Shown one piece after another: positions 36,528 to 45,841 of a DNA stretch of 64,000 nt (positions within the stretch are counted from its first letter, which is position 1; each line of letters opens with the position of its first letter). A model generated the notes under the pieces. The model searched no databases. It was not told where the DNA came from and saw nothing but the letters and a program-made list of their open reading frames with translations. The stretch covers positions 1 through 64,000 of the IMG/VR virus record IMGVR_UViG_3300010412_000412; one strand, given 5' to 3'. Made by a program: the position numbers and the translations under genes. Source of the stretch: a virus.

Positions 36528-37538
36528 ATGGCTATTATTCAAATACAAGAATCTGAATTTTTTTATGATTGGCGTAATAAATTTAATCAAATTGGTGTTT
36601 TATTAGGTGATCTTTCATCATTAACTACTACTAATAAAACTTCTTTAATTAATGCTATTAATGAATTAGATTCTGATATTGGTGATTTATCAACATTAGA
36701 TTCTAATATTGGTAATTTAGCTAATTTGAATACTACTGATAAAACATCATTGGTTAATGCAATCAATGAATTAGTTAATTCTATTAATGGTTTAGATTCT
36801 GAGATAGGGGATTTATTAACATTAACGACTACATTGAAAACTTCTTTAATTGATGCTATTAATGAATTAGATTCTGATATTGGTGATTTATCTAATTTAT
36901 CAACTACAGAAAAAACATCATTAGTTAACTCAGTTAATGAATTAGATTCTGATATTAGTGATTTATCAACATTAACAACTACAGAAAAAACATCTTTAGT
37001 TGACTCAATCAATGAATTAGATTCTGATATTGGTGATTTATCTAATTTATCAACTACTAATAAAACATCTTTAATTAATTCAATTAATGAATTAGATTCT
37101 GATATTGGTAATTTAGCTAATTTATCAACTACAGAAAAAACATCATTAATTGGTGCAATTAATGAAATATTAAATTTACAATTAATAAATACTTGTGAAT
37201 TTACAATAGGAACAGAAACAACTGATGTCATAAATATTTCTATACAATTAAAAGATTATCAAAATAATAATATTAATTTCATAGCTAATATTTTTGGATA
37301 TTTAAGTGATGATATAAATGGAATTTCATTATTATCAACAGAACATAGTGGTGGATGGGCAATAGGTACATCAGGTTTATTATTACCAATAATAGCTAAT
37401 AAAACAGCATATTTTACAACCAATATAACAGGTGAATTTAATATAGATATAACAGATATAGGTAATAAAACAGCATATTTAGTGATTGTTTTGCCAAACG
37501 GAAAAACAATCACTAGTTCAGCAATTATTCATGTATAA
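36528..37538 (+). CDS. fibre protein with LDSDIGDLSxL coiled-coil repeats
   Basis: A 336-residue protein dominated by repeats of about 27 residues with the core LDSDIGDLSxLxTTxKTSLVNAINEL (residues about 27-212), the hydrophobic periodicity of a long trimeric coiled coil. The C-terminal 120 residues are beta-rich (FTIGTETTDVINISIQLKDY, then STEHSGGWAIGTSGLLLPI), likely a tip or attachment domain. The KTSLVxAINELxxxIG motif is frequent in phage fibres and neck whiskers. Located just before the neck gene, so it may be a whisker or a short fibre. Confidence 0.7.
   Translation: MAIIQIQESEFFYDWRNKFNQIGVLLGDLSSLTTTNKTSLINAINELDSDIGDLSTLDSNIGNLANLNTTDKTSLVNAINELVNSINGLDSEIGDLLTLTTTLKTSLIDAINELDSDIGDLSNLSTTEKTSLVNSVNELDSDISDLSTLTTTEKTSLVDSINELDSDIGDLSNLSTTNKTSLINSINELDSDIGNLANLSTTEKTSLIGAINEILNLQLINTCEFTIGTETTDVINISIQLKDYQNNNINFIANIFGYLSDDINGISLLSTEHSGGWAIGTSGLLLPIIANKTAYFTTNITGEFNIDITDIGNKTAYLVIVLPNGKTITSSAIIHV
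36607..37165 (+). repeat. in-gene coiled-coil repeat array
   Basis: About seven imperfect units with the core AATGAATTAGATTCTGATAT, spaced mostly 81 bases apart and keeping frame. Mixed codon choice between units shows they are old enough to have diverged, but several pairs are near identical and could recombine to change fibre length. Confidence 0.8.
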
Positions 37539-37547
37539 AGGAAATAA

Positions 37548-38285
37548 ATGTCAAATTCATGTAGAAATGATTTAAAAAATTATATTTTAAGAAAATTAGG
37601 ATCACCTGCTATTCAAATAAATGTAACAGATGAACAAATATATGATAGAATAGATGATGCTTTAGATATTTATTGGGAATGGCATCATGAAGGCACATTT
37701 AAGGATTATGTTACACATATAATGACTGCTGACAATATATTAACAAAAACAATACCTATTGATGAATGGATATATACAGTAATAAGAATAATATCATTAG
37801 GTGGTCCAGAAAATTCTGTAAATTTAGAATATCAATCATATATGCAAAATATTGGTACACAATTAATGGTGCAAGATAGTGGTATACTAAATTATACTAT
37901 CAATGAAAGTTATTTTAATCTTGTTGATTCATTTTTTAGAAGACAAAAAATTATAGATTTTAATCAACGACATAATATATTACATATTCGTTCAGATATC
38001 AATTATATAAATGAAGGTGATATAATAGTATTTGAAGTTTATAGATTGAATGAGCCAGATAAATATAAAGAAACATGGAATGATTGGTGGTTGAAAAAAT
38101 ATGTTACAGAACTTGTTAAAAAACAATGGGGACAGAATATGAGTAAATATGATGGTATTCAATTACCAGGTGGTATAACATTAAATGGAAGACAAATATA
38201 TGATGATGCTCAACAACAAATAGAAAGATTAGAAGAACAATTATTGGAATCATTAACATTACCAATTGATTTTCTAGTGGGATAA
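37548..38285 (+). CDS. 13: neck protein gp13
   Basis: A 245-residue homologue of the T4-like neck protein, part of the head-tail connector that closes the filled head. The start SCRNDLKNYILRKLGSPAIQINVTDEQIYDRIDDALDIYWEWHHEG parallels cyanophage gp13, and the end WWLKKYVTELVKKQWGQNMSKYDGIQLPGGITLNGRQIYDDAQQQIERLEEQL is the most conserved part of the family. T4 gp13 is 309 residues, so this is a compact version. GGAAATAA precedes the start. The stop overlaps the following ATG by one base. Confidence 0.85.
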   Translation: MSNSCRNDLKNYILRKLGSPAIQINVTDEQIYDRIDDALDIYWEWHHEGTFKDYVTHIMTADNILTKTIPIDEWIYTVIRIISLGGPENSVNLEYQSYMQNIGTQLMVQDSGILNYTINESYFNLVDSFFRRQKIIDFNQRHNILHIRSDINYINEGDIIVFEVYRLNEPDKYKETWNDWWLKKYVTELVKKQWGQNMSKYDGIQLPGGITLNGRQIYDDAQQQIERLEEQLLESLTLPIDFLVG

Positions 38286-38790
38286 TGATAACATTTAATC
38301 AATATTTGAATGAAGGTTTTAATGGTCACAATTTGAATTATCAATAAATAAATATAAAAAATTAATGGTTTTTTATGAAAGAATTAAAAAAACATCTATA
38401 AATCTTCGTTCATATATACATCCTTTTTTTGATTATGATGTGAAACAAATTATGAAATTAACTACAGGTAATTATAGAGGTATAATATTTGTTGATGAAA
38501 AATTTATGGATATTTTTATATGGGATGAAATAATAGATCATGCTACTTTTTTATTTTATTTAGAAAAAAATATTAATAAAATTAATAAAATACCAAAAAA
38601 TATACAATATGAAAAACTATATTATATAATTTATAATTTAGATGATTCAACAATAATAAAAAAACCATTTTGTTTTCCTTTTGTAATTGAAAATATTATA
38701 TTAAAAACAAATTTATCATTATCACAAATTAATATATTAAATAATAAATTAAATTTAAGTAATCTTTTTGGGTTATTTAAAGAAAAATAG
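38285..38790 (+). pseudogene. internal-head-protein family A copy, one-base deletion
   Basis: Frame one starts MITFNQYLNEGFN (CTS-like) and stops at 38345; the continuation from about 38323 is in the -1 frame (WSQFELSINKYKKLMVFYER, then TTGNYRGIIFVDEKFMDIFIWDE). The join is consistent with loss of one T in AATTGG. The body is a clear member of the family A paralogues (YRGxIF, then FIWD). There is no CGG here, so this break is different in kind from the ten recoded genes. The downstream frame has an internal ATG at 38365 and could give a truncated protein without the targeting peptide. Confidence 0.65.
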
Positions 38791-38802
38791 GTTCAAAAAA
38801 TT

Positions 38803-39933
38803 ATGCCAATACCAGTAAAATATTATTTTTCAACTCAAACAGGCGCACCAGAATGTTCTGCTCAACTTAATGTAATGCACACTTTTTACGATGCAATATT
38901 AGTCAATGGTTTTAATGAACAATCAATTTCAACAATTACTGTTTCAAATAATATAGGAACAATTACAACTAATGCCAATCATGGTTATAATATAGATGAT
39001 ATTATTGTTATTGAAGGGGCTAATGAAACAGATTTTAATGATGAATTTTATGTAAAAGAAGTTTTATCAACTACACAATTTACTATAGATATAATAACAA
39101 TAGAAACTGTAGCAACTGGTACATTATCTTGTAAAATTGCACCATTAGGTTGGGAAATATTACATACTGATGGAAATTATTTACGTGTTTATAGGAATAA
39201 TTCAAATAATCCATTGAGTACATCAATGGTTTTGCATATGGATGATTCATCATCCGTATATTCAACATATATGACAATGTGTGAATATATAGAAAATACT
39301 GATTTAACAACAGCTATTAATCCACTTACTACATATTGGGGTAAGCATTATGATGCTAGTTCTACACCAAGATCATGGGAAATTATTGGTGATGATAGAA
39401 TTTTTTATAGATTTCATGATAATTATTCAAATACTTATTTTAATAATTTTTTCGAAGTCTTTGGTGATTATGATCCAATTGCTTATAATCCTTATGCTTG
39501 TATAATAGGTGGTCAAACAACAAACAGAAATTTTGATCCTGATACTAATTCTTATATGGTTAGAATGACTATAAGTTCATTAGGACAATATGCACCAAGA
39601 GGTTATTCGAGATTAGGTAGCAAAATAGATTGGAGTTGGTATCCATTTGGTTATAGAACAACATATTTTCAAAATGCTTTAAATTTTAATAGATATACAA
39701 ATTCATTAACATTATTACCTGTTGGTATATGGGATAATACATCTTCGAGTTTTGCTGGTTTTTCACATTTTTATACACCTCTTGAAGAAATGTCAAATAC
39801 TACAGCTGTTCAAAAAGTAAGAACTACTATTGGAGGAAGAGATTTTATGCCATTTAGAGTTGCTAGAGGTGATAATGCAAATTATGGTTATGCTTTTTTT
39901 CCTTTAAATAATTGGAGACAATTGTCATTATGA
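38803..39933 (+). CDS. virion surface protein, copy 1
   Basis: A 376-residue protein starting MPIPVKYYFSTQTGAPECSA with AILVNGFNEQSISTITVSNNIGTI, then VIEGANETDFNDEFYV and ETVATGTLSCKIAPLGWEI. This layout (KYFxSxxxGAPxxxG, LLDACLVNGF, GxATxTxxxxHGY, EGAxxxxLNGxxxV, GTxTCKxAPLGW) is a recurrent phage tail or decoration protein, of unknown specific role. The rest is a beta-rich receptor-like region with WxIIGDDRxFYF. The next gene is a paralogue. Confidence 0.7.
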   Translation: MPIPVKYYFSTQTGAPECSAQLNVMHTFYDAILVNGFNEQSISTITVSNNIGTITTNANHGYNIDDIIVIEGANETDFNDEFYVKEVLSTTQFTIDIITIETVATGTLSCKIAPLGWEILHTDGNYLRVYRNNSNNPLSTSMVLHMDDSSSVYSTYMTMCEYIENTDLTTAINPLTTYWGKHYDASSTPRSWEIIGDDRIFYRFHDNYSNTYFNNFFEVFGDYDPIAYNPYACIIGGQTTNRNFDPDTNSYMVRMTISSLGQYAPRGYSRLGSKIDWSWYPFGYRTTYFQNALNFNRYTNSLTLLPVGIWDNTSSSFAGFSHFYTPLEEMSNTTAVQKVRTTIGGRDFMPFRVARGDNANYGYAFFPLNNWRQLSL

Positions 39934-41045
39934 TAGATACTCAAATAAAATATTTCACAGAAAATACAGGTGGAATAACCCAATGTATTGGTATTATTGG
40001 CAAATTAATCACATTATTAGATCAAGTATTAGTAAATGGTTTCAATAATAATACAATAATCTCTTTCACAATAGATACAAATATTGGTACAATATTAACA
40101 AATACAATACATAATTATCATTTGAATGATGTAATAAAAATTGAAGGTGCAAATGAAGCAGAATTAAATGGTGAATTTAGAGTTGTAGAAGTACCTAATA
40201 ATACACAATTTAAAATCAGTATAGACACAATTGAAACTGTAGCAACTGGTACATTGACTTGTAAAATTGCTTCATTAGGATGGACAAAAGAATATTCAGA
40301 TACAAATAAAGCAGTTTATCGTTCACCATCTGGTACAAGAAGATTTTTACGTGTTGAACATTTATCAGCTTATTATGGAAAAATCAATGGTTATGATACA
40401 ATGACTAATGTTGATACAGGAACAGGAGAAACAGCAAGCTATTATTGGAAAATTAGTGATAATACAACATCAGAAAGACCATTTAAAATAGTAGGATGTG
40501 AACGTAGTTTTTATTTTTTATGTTCATGGAATGGAGATACAACAATAAGACATAATGGTGGTGGTTTTGGTGAATTTATATCATTAAGAAATGGAGATAT
40601 AATGAATACTTTTATTATTGGTTCAACTGCTACAGCACCAACTACCGTTTATAATAATCAAAGTTTCACATATATAAACGGTTCTGCAAATACAACTGGT
40701 CATCAAGTTTTAGGTATATTACCTGATAATCCAACACCAACATTATTTTATAAACAAAGTACACCATCTGGACAAATGGGTTATGGTACAGATGTGACAT
40801 TATTTAATTATGCTGATAATGGTATACATTTATTTCCATTGAATATTATTGAATCATCAATTTTTAGAGGTCAATTACCAGGAATATTTGTACCATTTGA
40901 AAATATTAATAATTTCTTTGCAAATGGTGATCGTACAGTAATAATTGATGGAAATGAATTTATTGCAGTAAGAATATATTGCAATAATGGTAGTGGTGCT
41001 TGTTGGTTCAGTACAAAACCAGAACATTGGGGTTTGACTTCATGA
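39930..41045 (+). CDS. virion surface protein, copy 2
   Basis: A 371-residue paralogue of the preceding protein (LLDQVLVNGFNNNT, KIEGANEAELNGEFRV, IETVATGTLTCKIASLGW, ERPFKIVGCERSFYFLCSW). The ATG at 39930 overlaps the previous stop (ATGA), so I prefer it to the frame's first start at 39912. Two diverged copies in tandem suggest a heteromeric surface structure or alternative receptor specificity; this is inference. Confidence 0.7.
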   Translation: MIDTQIKYFTENTGGITQCIGIIGKLITLLDQVLVNGFNNNTIISFTIDTNIGTILTNTIHNYHLNDVIKIEGANEAELNGEFRVVEVPNNTQFKISIDTIETVATGTLTCKIASLGWTKEYSDTNKAVYRSPSGTRRFLRVEHLSAYYGKINGYDTMTNVDTGTGETASYYWKISDNTTSERPFKIVGCERSFYFLCSWNGDTTIRHNGGGFGEFISLRNGDIMNTFIIGSTATAPTTVYNNQSFTYINGSANTTGHQVLGILPDNPTPTLFYKQSTPSGQMGYGTDVTLFNYADNGIHLFPLNIIESSIFRGQLPGIFVPFENINNFFANGDRTVIIDGNEFIAVRIYCNNGSGACWFSTKPEHWGLTS

Positions 41046-43147
41046 CAAATAATTATCCTACATTATTAATATATTTTAATGGTGAAAATAATAGTACAGT
41101 ATTTATTGATGAAATAGGTAATAGTGTAACACCAATAGGTAATACAAAAATTACAACATCAGAATATAAATATGGTGGTTCATCAGGATATTTTGATGGA
41201 AATGGTGATTATTTAATAATACCAAATTCAGTATTTGATTTTAAAACAGCAGATTTCACAATAGAATTTTGGTGTAAATTAATCACAAATGATGTTTATC
41301 AACGACCAGGTATAATGGGATCAACACCGTATGATTCAGGTAGTGGTTTTTTTATGATAGCAAAAGGACCAAATACAACATGGGGTGGTGTAGGTGTAAT
41401 AAGTTTTAATGGTTCAGCTGGTTTAATAAATGGTCCAATTGTTGAATCAACAACAGAAGTAAGAAATGCAGGTTGGAAACATATTGCAATAACAAGAGAA
41501 GATGTTACTACAAGATTATTTGTTGATGGTATATTAGAAGATACTCATGTTGCTGCTGGTGTTGCTAATTATGATTCAACAGATGCAAGAATAATGGCAT
41601 CATCTTTAAATGCAGTAGATAAAGGATATTTAAATGATTTAAGAATAACCCATGATAAAGCGCTTTATACTACTAATTTTGATGTTCCTGGTGCATTTAA
41701 ACATATTTATCATCAAAGTGATTATCTTTTTAAATTTAATTTAGAAAACAATGATACATCAATAATAAAAGAATATACACAAAATAAAGATTTTTTAAAA
41801 CATGGTACTCCAATTGTAAGTAATACACAAAGTAAATTTGGTGGTTATTCAGGGTATTTTAATGGTTCAAGTAATTTAGAAATTTTAACAAGTGATTTTT
41901 GTTTATCAAGTGCAAATAACCATTCAGCTTTAGGTACATTAGATTTTACAATAGAAGCATGGGTATATTGTAATAGTACAAATAATTTCAATTTATATAC
42001 TTTAGGAGCATCTGGTTCAGGTACAGGAACAGATTCTTTAAATAAATCTGGTTTGAATATTAGTGCAACAAGTAATTCAACTTTAGATATTATTGCTGGT
42101 AATTTAATAATTGATGGTTGGAGTGGATATTTACATTTAAAAACAAGTGATAATTTACCAATATCAGGTTGGTGTCATTTAGCAATAGTATCAATTAGTA
42201 ATGTACCTCATGTTTATATAAATGGAATAGAAAGCACATTAATACTTGGAAATCCAAGTTCATCAATAACAAATTTCAATAATATAAAAATGTATTCAGA
42301 ACGTAATATAAATATTATGTCATCAGCTAAATATAATGGTTTAGCTGATACAACTATAACAAGTAGTGGTGGATCATTTTGTACAGGTTATATAGATGAT
42401 TTAAGATATACAAAAGGTAATGCACTTTATACAGAAAATTTTACACCACCTAATCAAGAATATTATTCTAATTATTTTTTATCATTTATAAATATGGATA
42501 ATCCATTAACCTGTGCACCTAATAATCCAACAACATATTTAAACAAATATATATCGAATATTTGGACAAATACTTATAGAAGACAAGAAGAATATGATGG
42601 TGGAATTTATTCAATAAGTGGATATGTAACAATAAATAATATACCAGTTAGTCGACAAGTAATATTACATGAAAAATTAAGTAAAAGAATAGTTGCATCA
42701 ATGTGGAGTGATTCAATTACTGGTTTTTATAAATTTGAACAATTATCAAATAAAGTTCAATATTATATATGGTGTGAAGATTATGAAAAGAATTTCACAC
42801 CAGTAACACAATATGTTGAAATGGATCCAAAAATACCAAAACTTTATTATATAAATAATATAGATTTTAGTGAACAAACAATGCGTGATCCATCTTATTG
42901 GTTTGGATTAGGTAAAATATGGGGTGTAGTAACTGATAATGGTGGTAATCCATTAAGTAGACGATTAGTATTATTAGAACATAAAACATATATTATTGTA
43001 CAAAAAACAATAAGTGATGTATTAACAGGTGAATATGAATTTAATAATTTAACAACTGAAAAAATATTTACTGTAATAGCAGAAGATGTTGATGATTATG
43101 TATATAATGATATAATAAGAGCAAAAGTTAGAGCAGAATTAGTTTAA
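41042..43147 (+). CDS. LamG-domain adhesin
   Basis: A 701-residue protein, start ATG 41042 overlapping the preceding stop. Two concanavalin A-like LamG domains are visible: YGGSSGYFDGNGDYLIIP to DLRITHDKALYTTNF (residues about 40-215) and YSGYFNGSSNLEIL to DDLRYTKGNALYTENFTPP (about 260-475). Two carboxypeptidase-regulatory-like beta-sandwich domains follow: GGIYSISGYVTINNIPVSRQVIL near 520 and GKIWGVVTDNGGNPLSRRLVLLE near 620. LamG domains bind glycans, so this is probably a host-surface adhesin of the virion. The same domain types occur in the edge gene at 62889. Confidence 0.8.
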   Translation: MTNNYPTLLIYFNGENNSTVFIDEIGNSVTPIGNTKITTSEYKYGGSSGYFDGNGDYLIIPNSVFDFKTADFTIEFWCKLITNDVYQRPGIMGSTPYDSGSGFFMIAKGPNTTWGGVGVISFNGSAGLINGPIVESTTEVRNAGWKHIAITREDVTTRLFVDGILEDTHVAAGVANYDSTDARIMASSLNAVDKGYLNDLRITHDKALYTTNFDVPGAFKHIYHQSDYLFKFNLENNDTSIIKEYTQNKDFLKHGTPIVSNTQSKFGGYSGYFNGSSNLEILTSDFCLSSANNHSALGTLDFTIEAWVYCNSTNNFNLYTLGASGSGTGTDSLNKSGLNISATSNSTLDIIAGNLIIDGWSGYLHLKTSDNLPISGWCHLAIVSISNVPHVYINGIESTLILGNPSSSITNFNNIKMYSERNINIMSSAKYNGLADTTITSSGGSFCTGYIDDLRYTKGNALYTENFTPPNQEYYSNYFLSFINMDNPLTCAPNNPTTYLNKYISNIWTNTYRRQEEYDGGIYSISGYVTINNIPVSRQVILHEKLSKRIVASMWSDSITGFYKFEQLSNKVQYYIWCEDYEKNFTPVTQYVEMDPKIPKLYYINNIDFSEQTMRDPSYWFGLGKIWGVVTDNGGNPLSRRLVLLEHKTYIIVQKTISDVLTGEYEFNNLTTEKIFTVIAEDVDDYVYNDIIRAKVRAELV

Positions 43148-43149
43148 GA

Positions 43150-43671
43150 ATGGTTAAAACATTTAATGAATTTCAAATAAAAGAAGGATTTGATAATTTA
43201 GACGTTGTTATAACACCAATTATAATAAATAATAAACAAATTATGATTTATTATGAAAGATTATATAATAAATTCAGTTTTAATTATATATTAAAATCAT
43301 TTCGTAATAAAGATGTTGAATTATTAATGAAAACTAAAAATACATCATTTCGTGGTATTATTTTTGTTTCTAATAAATTTACAGATTTTTTTGCATGGGA
43401 TTATATTTATCCACATCATATTGTGATTAATTACTTACAAAATGTAAATTATTCATTAATTTATAATAATCAATTAAGAAAAGAAATAATTGATAATTTT
43501 GCTATGATATCATTTGTTTTTAATAAAAATCATTATACATCAGATTTATTTAATTTTCGTATATTGAATAAAATACAATCTATTATTGATATAAAAACAA
43601 TTTTAAAATTGGATGATGATGATTGGAATGTATTTAAAACTAAAAATAGATTTGATAATCAAATTTATTAA
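43150..43671 (+). CDS. predicted internal head protein, family A
   Basis: A 173-residue protein starting MVKTFNEFQIKEG, a CTS-like peptide with a gp21-type IKE end. The body carries the family A signature: IYYERLYNKFSFNYILKSF, then TSFRGIIFVSNKFTDFFAWD followed by HH and a C-terminal ILKLDDDDWNVFKT. No known domain is recognised. Family A has about ten members between 38285 and 50016, suggesting tandem duplication and diversification. I infer that they are packaged with DNA and injected; function in the host is unknown. Confidence 0.7.
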   Translation: MVKTFNEFQIKEGFDNLDVVITPIIINNKQIMIYYERLYNKFSFNYILKSFRNKDVELLMKTKNTSFRGIIFVSNKFTDFFAWDYIYPHHIVINYLQNVNYSLIYNNQLRKEIIDNFAMISFVFNKNHYTSDLFNFRILNKIQSIIDIKTILKLDDDDWNVFKTKNRFDNQIY

Positions 43672-43686
43672 ATAAAGGAAGAAAAA

Positions 43687-44072
43687 ATGAAAACATTTAA
43701 GGGTTTTATAGAAGAAAAAGAAATAAATTTATTTGAACAAAACAAAATGAACCATTAAATTGGAGTGATAGATATGCAGCAGAAATTGTACGTTTTTTAT
43801 TTGAAATAATAAAAGATGATACTGATACATTTATTGATTTTAAAACAGGTGCTTTTAAAATCAATAATATAAAAAAGGAATATGGTCCAAATTATCTTGA
43901 TGAAATTATTAAATTAGTTGATTGGTTGATAGTACAAAAACCATATTTAGATTGGATATATAAAGATAATACATTAAAATATAGATTAAATAAAAATCAT
44001 AGAATAAATAAAAGATTAGATTTTAATGAAAAAGTAATAAAATTAAAAATAAAAAATACTAATCAATTTTAG
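43687..44072 (+). pseudogene. broken paralogue of the 14461 protein (family B)
   Basis: Starts MKTFKGFIEEKEINLFEQ (CTS-like), preceded by AAAGGAAG, then stops at 43759. The rest continues in the -1 frame as NEPLNWSDRYAAEIVRFLFEII and KKEYGPNYLDEIIKLVDWL, paralogous to the intact gene at 14461. Restoring one A in the AAAA run at 43744-43747 would join them. I treat it as a pseudogene or homopolymer error, not as CGG recoding. Confidence 0.65.
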
Positions 44073-44080
44073 TAATGACT

Positions 44081-44143
44081 ATGAAAACATTTATAGACAA
44101 AAATTAGAAGAAGGTGGCCAACAATTTTTTAAATATAATTTCG
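44081..44143 (+). pseudogene. remnant of a family A start
   Basis: ATG 44081 reads MKTFIDKN and stops; in the next frame KLEEGGQQFF continues the kind of sequence that follows a capsid-targeting peptide. Nothing more remains before the next intact gene starts at 44144. Confidence 0.45.
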
Positions 44144-44692
44144 ATGAAAAAATTTAAACAGTTTATAGAATTAAAAGAAGATTTCAATACAGGTACACAA
44201 TTTCCTATTTTTATTGGTACAAAAAAAATAATATTGTTTTATGAAATGAAAAAAGGTTCTTTTAATTTGTTTTATTATTTACAAACATTTTTTAATAGAA
44301 CTGCATTGGAATTGATGCAATCAAAATCAAGAACATATAGAGGTGGTATTTTTATTAAAAATAGTATTTGTTATATCTTTATATGGGATGCTTATTATGG
44401 TGTACATTATAACATTTTTAAATATTTATCCAATAATTATAAAGAATATCCACAAATAAATTATTTGAATTATTATGAAAATATACAAGAAGAATTGATT
44501 TATTCAAATGATATATTGTGTTTCCCTTTTCAATTTACTAATAAATTATTATTTTCTGATTATTGGATTAATGATTCTTCTCTTAAAAAAATGAATAAAT
44601 TTTATAATATTAAAGATTTGTTTAAAATAAATGATGATGATTGGAAAAGAATGCTTATTCCTCAAGATACTTTTTATTTTCAATATATATGA
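44144..44692 (+). CDS. predicted internal head protein, family A
   Basis: A 182-residue family A member. The open frame begins at GTG 44114, but ATG 44144 gives MKKFKQFIELKED, the CTS-like start, and fits the paralogues. The signature is FYEMKKGSFNLFYYLQTFF, then RTYRGGIFIKNSICYIFIWDAYYGVHY and the C-terminal DLFKINDDDWKRML. It overlaps the next gene by ATGA. Function unknown; predicted packaged protein. Confidence 0.68.
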   Translation: MKKFKQFIELKEDFNTGTQFPIFIGTKKIILFYEMKKGSFNLFYYLQTFFNRTALELMQSKSRTYRGGIFIKNSICYIFIWDAYYGVHYNIFKYLSNNYKEYPQINYLNYYENIQEELIYSNDILCFPFQFTNKLLFSDYWINDSSLKKMNKFYNIKDLFKINDDDWKRMLIPQDTFYFQYI

Positions 44693-45144
44693 TATCTTTT
44701 TACCAGTATATAAATGATGATAATGGTATACTTATATCATTAAATATCAATGATAAATTAATTAGATGTTTTTATGAAAAATTTGATATAAATAAAAAAA
44801 TTGATTTTTTAAGATATATGAAAATTTTTGAATCAAAAAAAGTAAAAAATTATATGTTAGCATATAATGAATATCGTGGTTGTATTTTTGTTTCTAAACT
44901 TTTTTATGAATTTTTTATTTGGGATGCTGATAGAATTACTCATTTTGATATGTTGAAAATATTATCTAATAATAGTAATGTTCCACAATTAGGTCATTCT
45001 AATTCTATATATTCTAATTTTTTATCTACTAAATATTTTCTATATTATGATTTTTTTTATACAAATCAGAAAAAGTATACAATTGATATTGATACATATG
45101 AAAATTCACACAATATATCATTATCAGATATTATTTATATATAA
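44689..45144 (+). CDS. predicted internal head protein, family A (short)
   Basis: A 151-residue family A member starting at ATG 44689 (MISFYQYINDD), inside the previous stop; the longer frame from 44641 is only the neighbour's coding sequence. The signature RCFYEKFDINKKIDFLRYMKIF, EYRGCIFVSKLFYEFFIWDADRITHF is present. The N-terminal peptide keeps F-x-x-[YF]-I but lacks a clear gp21 site. It is followed by gp16 after 9 bases. Confidence 0.65.
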   Translation: MISFYQYINDDNGILISLNINDKLIRCFYEKFDINKKIDFLRYMKIFESKKVKNYMLAYNEYRGCIFVSKLFYEFFIWDADRITHFDMLKILSNNSNVPQLGHSNSIYSNFLSTKYFLYYDFFYTNQKKYTIDIDTYENSHNISLSDIIYI

Positions 45145-45153
45145 GGTTTTAAT

Positions 45154-45582
45154 ATGAAAGATAGTATTTCAGAAGCATTAAATATTCCTTTTTCTACTAA
45201 TGAACTTGAACATAAAATAGAAGAAAAAAAAACTAATATTATTCCAAAAACTGATGAACAATTCAATGAAATATTATTAGCTAATAGAAAAAATGATTAT
45301 TTAATTGTTAGAGAAAATTTGGTTGATGTTATTAATTCAACTCAAGAAATTGTTGAAGAAGCAGTTAATGAAGTTAAAAATAATCCTTCTGCTCGTATGT
45401 TTGAAACTTTTGCTATATTGATTAAAACTTATTCTGAATTGAATAAAGATTTGATTAGTATTAATGGTCCTATTACTTTACCAAAAAATGATGTTAATGT
45501 TAATGATAAAATTAATAATAATATTGTTTTTATGGGTACAAATGATGATTTAATTGACCAGATTAGAAAAATAAAAAAATAA
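45154..45582 (+). CDS. 16: small terminase subunit gp16
   Basis: A 142-residue homologue of T4-like gp16 (T4: 164), which recognises DNA for packaging and stimulates gp17. Seen are NDYLIVRENLVDVINSTQEIVEEAVNEVKNNPSARMFETFAILIKTYSELNKDLI (residues about 48-102, the central helical hairpin that forms the ring) and the C-terminal NNIVFMGTNDDLIDQIRK, which matches the cyanophage xAVFVGSTxELxxxLK end. A TAAGG site precedes the start. It lies in its usual place before gp17, here separated by three internal-protein genes. Confidence 0.85.
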   Translation: MKDSISEALNIPFSTNELEHKIEEKKTNIIPKTDEQFNEILLANRKNDYLIVRENLVDVINSTQEIVEEAVNEVKNNPSARMFETFAILIKTYSELNKDLISINGPITLPKNDVNVNDKINNNIVFMGTNDDLIDQIRKIKK

Positions 45583-45715
45583 TTGATTTGTTTTATTTTT
45601 TTTTGTTTTATTTTGTTTTGTTTTGTTTGATTTGTTTTATTTTTTTTTGTTTTGTTTTTTTTGATTTGTTTTATTTTTTTTTGTTTTATTTTTTTCTGAT
45701 AAAAAAACATTAAAA
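45583..45715 (+). repeat. T/G-rich low-complexity repeats after gp16
   Basis: An almost pure T/G tract made of three imperfect copies of TGATTTGTTTTATTTTTTTT (about 45583, 45628 and 45660) with extra TTTTG units. The minus-strand frame through it (Lys/Asn-rich) is a low-complexity shadow. A long U-rich RNA could end transcription; a location immediately after the small terminase also suits a packaging-recognition region. Confidence 0.75.
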
Positions 45716-45777
45716 AAATTTTGTTTTTCTTTTGTATTAATAGATATTATATGAATTTTTTTAAAAAAAGTCAAGAA

Positions 45778-45796
45778 ATAAATATATTAAATAGTA
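45778..45796 (+). promoter_or_regulatory. candidate late promoter (shared with gp18)
   Basis: ATAAATATATTAAATAGTA lies 46-64 bases before the CGG-containing gene at 45842. The first 16 bases (ATAAATATATTAAATA) recur before the sheath gene at 51408-51423. They contain the core ATAAATA of the T4 late element. Low certainty in such AT-rich DNA. Confidence 0.4.
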
Positions 45797-45841
45797 AAAA
45801 AGTTTTGGGGTAAATTAACAAATAGTAAAATGGGATAAATT

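Noticed and set aside
36587-37231. Minus-strand repetitive frame inside the coiled-coil fibre
   Set aside because: It mirrors the in-gene repeats of the plus-strand protein; a shadow of repetitive DNA.
43687-43760. -1 programmed frameshift at CAAAACAAAATG in the family B copy
   Set aside because: The sequence does not form a proper X XXY YYZ slippery heptamer, and the paralogue at 14461 is intact; one lost A explains it.
45429-45710. Minus-strand Lys/Asn-rich frame over the T/G tract
   Set aside because: Low-complexity translation of the T-rich repeat overlapping gp16; no ribosome site or homology.
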